DNA from: Pengzhenrongella sicca
Lineage (GTDB): Bacteria; Actinomycetota; Actinomycetes; Actinomycetales; Cellulomonadaceae
Assembly: GCF_017569225.1 (NCBI RefSeq)
Contig: NZ_CP071868.1
Location: forward strand, 2,604,001 to 2,668,000
Length of the DNA stretch: 64,000 nt
Direction: 5' to 3'
Part shown: piece after piece, positions 60,734-64,000 of the stretch
Numbering within the stretch: position 1 is the first letter of the stretch
Layout of the letters: each line of letters opens with the position of its first letter
Notes under the pieces: generated by a model
Told to the model about the DNA's origin: nothing
The model's input: only the letters and a program-made list of their open reading frames with translations
Database searches by the model: none
Position numbers and translations under genes: made by a program

Positions 60734-61849
60734 ATGCGGCGGGCGACGGTGGTGGTGATCGGCGCGGGCCAGGCGGGGCTGTCGGCGGCCTACCACCTGA
60801 CGCGCAGCGGCTTCTCCAGCGCGCTCAGCGACCCGCACGGCGACCGCACCTTCGTCGTCCTGGACGCCGAGATCGCGGCGGGCGGCGCCTGGCGGCACCG
60901 GTGGCCGTCCCTGACGATACGCACCGTGAACGGCATCTTCGACCTGCCGGGGCTCCCGAAGCCGCCCATGGGCGACGACGAGCCGAGCCGGGAGGCGGTC
61001 CCCCGCTACCTCGCGGACTTCGAGCGCGCGATGACGCTGCCGATCCTGCGCCCCGTCACCGTCTCCGCCGTCGCCCGCGTGAACGCCGCCGCGGACGGCG
61101 AGCTGCGCGTCGAGTCCGACGGCGGGACGTGGCACACCCGGTTCCTGGTCAACGCCACCGGCACCTGGACCAGCCCGGTGCTCCCGGACTACCGCGGCCG
61201 CGAGAGCTTCCGCGGGCTGCAGCTCCACACGCGCGACTACCGCCGAGCCGACGACTTCGCCGGCCAGCGTGTCGCCGTCGTCGGCGGCGGGATCTCGGCG
61301 GTGCAGCAGCTCGAGGAGATCTCCCGCCACGCCACGACCTTCTGGTACACCCGCCGCGAACCGGTCTTCCTCGAAGGCGACTTCCGGGCGGAGACGGGTC
61401 GCGACGTCGTCGCGCGGGTGGCCGCGGACGTGGCGGCGGGACGGCCGACCGGGAGCGTGGTGTCCTACACCGGGCTGGTCTGGACGCCGGAAGCGATCGC
61501 CGCCCGGGACCGCGGGGCGCTGCGACGGCGGCCGATGTTCGCCCGAATCGAACCCGGGGGCGTCCGCGAGGCCGACGGCACCCTGACGCCGGTCGACAGC
61601 ATCCTCTGGGCAACGGGCTTCACGCCTGCCCTGACCCATCTCGACCCCCTCCACCTGCGGGGCGGCCTGGGCGGCATCGCGATGCGCGGCACCCAGGTTG
61701 CCGACGAGCCGCGCGTGCACCTCGTCGGCTACGGCCCGTCCCAGTCCACGGTCGGCGCGAACAGGGCGGGGCGCTCGGCCGTCGCGGCGATCGGAACGAC
61801 GCTGGCCCGGCGGGCGAGCCGCGCCTCGGGTTCGCCGCTACCGGCCTGA
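60734..61849 (+). CDS. FAD-dependent NAD(P)-binding monooxygenase-like protein
   Basis: A 371-residue flavoprotein: FAD motif VVVIGAGQAGLSAAYHLTRSG, then GGAWRHRWPSLTIRTVNGIFDLPGLP as in flavin-containing (YUC/CzcO-like) monooxygenases, NAD(P) loop VAVVGGGISAVQQLEEIS, and the ATGF motif in DSILWATGFTPALTHL. It may oxidise small nucleophiles or Baeyer-Villiger substrates; none can be named. Third gene of the redox operon, 8 bp after its neighbour. Confidence 0.85.
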   Translation: MRRATVVVIGAGQAGLSAAYHLTRSGFSSALSDPHGDRTFVVLDAEIAAGGAWRHRWPSLTIRTVNGIFDLPGLPKPPMGDDEPSREAVPRYLADFERAMTLPILRPVTVSAVARVNAAADGELRVESDGGTWHTRFLVNATGTWTSPVLPDYRGRESFRGLQLHTRDYRRADDFAGQRVAVVGGGISAVQQLEEISRHATTFWYTRREPVFLEGDFRAETGRDVVARVAADVAAGRPTGSVVSYTGLVWTPEAIAARDRGALRRRPMFARIEPGGVREADGTLTPVDSILWATGFTPALTHLDPLHLRGGLGGIAMRGTQVADEPRVHLVGYGPSQSTVGANRAGRSAVAAIGTTLARRASRASGSPLPA

Positions 61850-61876
61850 CACCGCACCCTGCGGTGGGCGTCCACC

Positions 61877-62653
61877 TCAGGCCGCGCCCTCGACGCGCTC
61901 GAGCCAGTCCGCGACGAGCCCGCGCAGGAGGCCGGGGCGCTCGTGCGGCAGCGCGTGGCCGGAGTCGTCCACCACCGCGAGGCAGGCGCGCGGATAGCGG
62001 TGCGCGAGGTCTTCGGCGGCCGCGTACCCGACCACGGAGTCCAGCCGGCCGGCGACCACCAGCGCCGGACCGGAGTAGGCCGGTCCGGGTTCGTCCGGGA
62101 GCTCCCAGTGCGCGCCGAGGCGCTCGAGCGCCGCCTGATCGACCAGCGCCGCGGACGGCGCGACGAAGCGCTCGTACCGCTCGAGCATCTCGGGGCTGTG
62201 CACCACGAAGTAGTCCCGAAAGACGTCGTCGCCGAGCTCGGCCGAACCGGTGACCACGCGATGGGCGGGGACGTCACGCACGCCGGGCAGCAACGGGCAT
62301 ACCAGGGCGAGACCGGCGACCCGCGTCGGCGCCCTGGCGGCCATCGCCTGCGCGAAGTAGCCACCCGCCGAGTGGCCGATCAGGAGGTACTCGCCCCCGC
62401 CCGCGATCTCCGCGGCGAAGCCGAGCAGCACGTCGAGGACGTCCGCGGCGCCGCGGAGCTCGGCGGGAGCCGCCGTGCGCCCCATCCCCGGCAGGTCGGG
62501 GTAGATCCGCCGGAAGCCCGCACGCCCGACGAAGCACGGTTCGAAGCACGCCTCCGCCTCGCGGTGGTCGACGCCGGCGCCATGCAGCACCACCACCGGC
62601 CGGCCCGCTCCGTGCTCGACGTAGTGGACGGTCGTGGCGACGCGAGGGCCCAT
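61877..62653 (-). CDS. alpha/beta hydrolase
   Basis: A 258-residue hydrolase: VHYVEHGAGRPVVVLHGAGVDHREAEACFEP is the opening, DLPGMGRTAAP a typical loop, LLIGHSAGGYFAQAMAARAP holds the nucleophile Ser, VVAGRLDSVVGY the acid and VVDDSGHALPHERP the catalytic His. Similar to proline iminopeptidase/haloalkane dehalogenase-like hydrolases. Single gene, convergent with the monooxygenase. Confidence 0.85.
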   Translation of the reverse strand: MGPRVATTVHYVEHGAGRPVVVLHGAGVDHREAEACFEPCFVGRAGFRRIYPDLPGMGRTAAPAELRGAADVLDVLLGFAAEIAGGGEYLLIGHSAGGYFAQAMAARAPTRVAGLALVCPLLPGVRDVPAHRVVTGSAELGDDVFRDYFVVHSPEMLERYERFVAPSAALVDQAALERLGAHWELPDEPGPAYSGPALVVAGRLDSVVGYAAAEDLAHRYPRACLAVVDDSGHALPHERPGLLRGLVADWLERVEGAA

Positions 62654-62716
62654 GCGCACAATCAAGCACGCATCCCTCGCGGACGCACCCCGGTTGACGT
62701 GGCGATAACGGTCAGC

Positions 62717-62737
62717 GATCCTTGAGTCAATGAGATC
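62717..62737. promoter_or_regulatory. palindrome overlapping the arsR-phosphatase start
   Basis: A TTGA-G-TCAA palindrome (62722-62730) flanked by GATC on both sides spans the ATG at 62730. ArsR operators often have TTGA/TCAA-type arms. The overlap with the start codon implies a leaderless or very short transcript that the repressor can block. Confidence 0.45.
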
Positions 62738-63431
62738 CGACCGGAACGCTGCGCTCGAACGTCGCGCGATGGTGCACGCCGCGTTGAGCGAGCCCTCACG
62801 CCTCGCGGTGGTGGACGCGTTGAGCGTGGGCGACGCGTCGCCGTCGGAGCTGCAAGGGCTGCTCGGAATGCCGTCCAATCTCCTGGCCCACCACCTCAAG
62901 GTGCTCGAGCAGGCCGAGATCGTGGCCCGGTCACGGTCGCAGGGCGACGGCCGGCGCACGTACCTCCGGCTCGTCGCCGGGTCGCTGGCCGACCTGCTGC
63001 CGACGGGTGCGCTGCCGACCGGTGTCGCCCCGCCTGCGCGGGTGGTCTTCGTCTGCACGCACAACTCGGCGCGCTCCCAGCTCGCGGTGGCGCTGTGGCG
63101 CGAACGCAGCCAGGTGCCCGCGACGTCGGCGGGAACCCATCCGGCCGCGGCGGTGGATCCGGGCGCGCTCGCTACGGCGCGCCGGCACGGGCTCGAGCTG
63201 CGCGGCGCCCGGCCGCGCGCGATGGCCGACGTCGCGGGCGACGGCGACGTCGTCATCACCGTCTGCGACCGGGCCCACGAGGAGCTGGGGGGCGCGGCAC
63301 TCGTGCACTGGTCCGTCCCCGATCCCGTCCGGGTCGGCACCGACGACGCCTTCGACCGAGCGTTCGAGGAGCTCACCCACCGGGTCGGCAACCTCGCCGC
63401 TCGCGTGCACGTCCCGCAGCCCGATCAGTGA
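62730..63431 (+). CDS. ArsR regulator fused to a low-molecular-weight phosphatase domain
   Basis: A 233-residue fusion. N-terminal ArsR winged helix (residues 12-95, ALSEPSRLAVVDALSVGDASPSELQGLLGMPSNLLAHHLKVLEQAEIVARSRSQGDGRRTYLRL), then an LMW phosphatase/arsenate-reductase fold (residues 104-230) with P-loop VFVCTHNSARSQLAVALW. The phosphatase half keeps Cys-x5-Arg-Ser, so it may be catalytic. The regulator half lacks the ELCVCDL metal motif, so sensing may use other residues or the phosphatase domain. Precedes arsC by 8 bp. Confidence 0.88.
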   Translation: MRSDRNAALERRAMVHAALSEPSRLAVVDALSVGDASPSELQGLLGMPSNLLAHHLKVLEQAEIVARSRSQGDGRRTYLRLVAGSLADLLPTGALPTGVAPPARVVFVCTHNSARSQLAVALWRERSQVPATSAGTHPAAAVDPGALATARRHGLELRGARPRAMADVAGDGDVVITVCDRAHEELGGAALVHWSVPDPVRVGTDDAFDRAFEELTHRVGNLAARVHVPQPDQ

Positions 63432-63439
63432 GGAATCCC

Positions 63440-63871
63440 ATGCCCGAGTCCCCCACCCGCCCCAGCGCCCTCTTCGTCTGCGTGCACAACGCCGGCCGCT
63501 CGCAGATGGCCGCGGGGTTCCTCGCGACGCTGTCCGGCGGCGCCGTCGAGGTCCGATCGGCCGGCTCCCTGCCCGCCGACCAGATCAACCCCGCCGCCGT
63601 GGCCGCGATGCTCGAGGTCGGGATCGACCTGCGCGCCGAGCACCCGAAGGTCCTCACGACCGAGGCGGTCCGGGCGTCCGACGTCGTCATCACGATGGGC
63701 TGCGGCGACGTCTGCCCAATCTTCCCCGGCAAGCGCTACGAGGACTGGGCGCTCGACGACCCGGCCGGCCAGGGCGTCGAGGCGGTCCGCCCGATCCGCG
63801 ACGAGATCCGCGCCCGCGTCCTCGCGCTCCTGGCCGAGCTCGGCGTCGAACCGGTGCCGGTGCCCGTCTGA
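63440..63871 (+). CDS. arsC: arsenate reductase ArsC (low-molecular-weight phosphatase type)
   Basis: A 143-residue reductase. P-loop FVCVHNAGRSQMAAGFLA with the catalytic Cys near residue 14; the second region is VVITMGCGDVCPIFPGKRYEDWALDDPAG, a CxxxC block typical of actinobacterial ArsC, where mycothiol or mycoredoxin can complete the reaction. It reduces As(V) to As(III). No arsenite exporter (ArsB/Acr3) is in the window; it could lie just to the right. Coupled to the ArsR-phosphatase fusion gene. Confidence 0.93.
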   Translation: MPESPTRPSALFVCVHNAGRSQMAAGFLATLSGGAVEVRSAGSLPADQINPAAVAAMLEVGIDLRAEHPKVLTTEAVRASDVVITMGCGDVCPIFPGKRYEDWALDDPAGQGVEAVRPIRDEIRARVLALLAELGVEPVPVPV

Positions 63872-64000
63872 ACCCACAATGTTGTTCGCCCATCGGCCAC
63901 CCGAGCGACGGCCGCCCGTCATCCTCGTCGTCCAGGCTGGCCGGACCGTAGCGGTCCGCCCAGGGGCGATCGGCCCGATCGACCGGGCGCACGATGAGGA
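63872..64000. other. right edge, no supported gene
   Basis: 129 bp after arsC. Short open frames cross it on both strands but none shows a start signal with a recognisable domain. A gene could begin here and run past the edge. Confidence 0.3.

Noticed and set aside
1-64000. CRISPR arrays, tRNA/rRNA genes, insertion sequences, prophage, conjugation genes
   Set aside because: No spaced direct repeats of CRISPR size, no tRNA-like cloverleaf that I could recognise, and no transposase, integrase or phage protein among the translated genes.
63872-64000. Short frames at the right edge on both strands
   Set aside because: Too short to judge; no motif or start signal that I trust.

Overview
This is a 64 kb window of very GC-rich chromosomal DNA with many GTG starts, tight ATGA/GTGA gene overlaps and a typical actinobacterial gene set (choice-of-anchor I protein, GPP34-family protein, MoxR/VWA cluster, CmtR-type ArsR sensor, ArsC with a CGDVCP motif, F420-reductase-like proteins). 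I infer a member of the Actinomycetota, plausibly Micrococcales near Cellulomonadaceae/Promicromonosporaceae; the genus is a guess. I see no rRNA, tRNA, CRISPR, prophage or insertion sequence. I annotate 71 coding regions, one of them cut by the left edge.

Layout. 1-16.6 kb is a patchwork of short, mostly single-gene units: a secreted choice-of-anchor I protein (partial), three histidine phosphatases (two are close paralogs), a GPP34-like protein, small enzymes, an MFS transporter, MarR/MarR/ArsR/TetR regulators, a cmtR-CDF metal pair and a Tat-exported Acg-family oxidoreductase. Three near-identical palindromes (TAGAGC-N4-GCTCTAAC type) at 1327, 14070 and 15672 tie a membrane protein/epimerase pair to the TetR/Acg operon 12 kb away. 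17-22.5 kb holds a CNNM/CorC-like pair, an AI-2E family transporter and an APC permease. 22.5-29.5 kb is a metal (probably copper) handling island: a membrane Fe-S protein, a Met/His-rich secreted protein, a DUF305 lipoprotein, a P1B ATPase with a CPD instead of CPC motif, and a two-component system with a candidate direct-repeat site in the divergent promoter.

30-37.4 kb is a six-gene MoxR-DUF58-VWA-VWA-TPR operon on the minus strand, divergent from a PadR regulator and its membrane partner, whose promoter carries two tandem operators. 37.4-47 kb contains a GT1 glycosyltransferase, GerW/YtfJ-like protein, hydrolases, a lone chemoreceptor, an SDR, a LysR regulator and a FUSC protein. 47-52 kb is an import and catabolism locus: XRE-cupin regulator with two matching operators, then substrate-binding lipoprotein, FluG-like amidohydrolase, ABC ATPase and permease overlapping by 4 nt.

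53.5-58.8 kb is a complete beta-glucoside-type PTS operon (EIIBCA, BglG/LicT antiterminator, EI, HPr) with a clear ribonucleic antiterminator and overlapping intrinsic terminator in its leader; no phospho-beta-glucosidase is present in the window. 58.9-61.8 kb is a flavin/F420-type redox operon, and 62.7-63.9 kb an arsenate module made of an ArsR-phosphatase fusion and ArsC.
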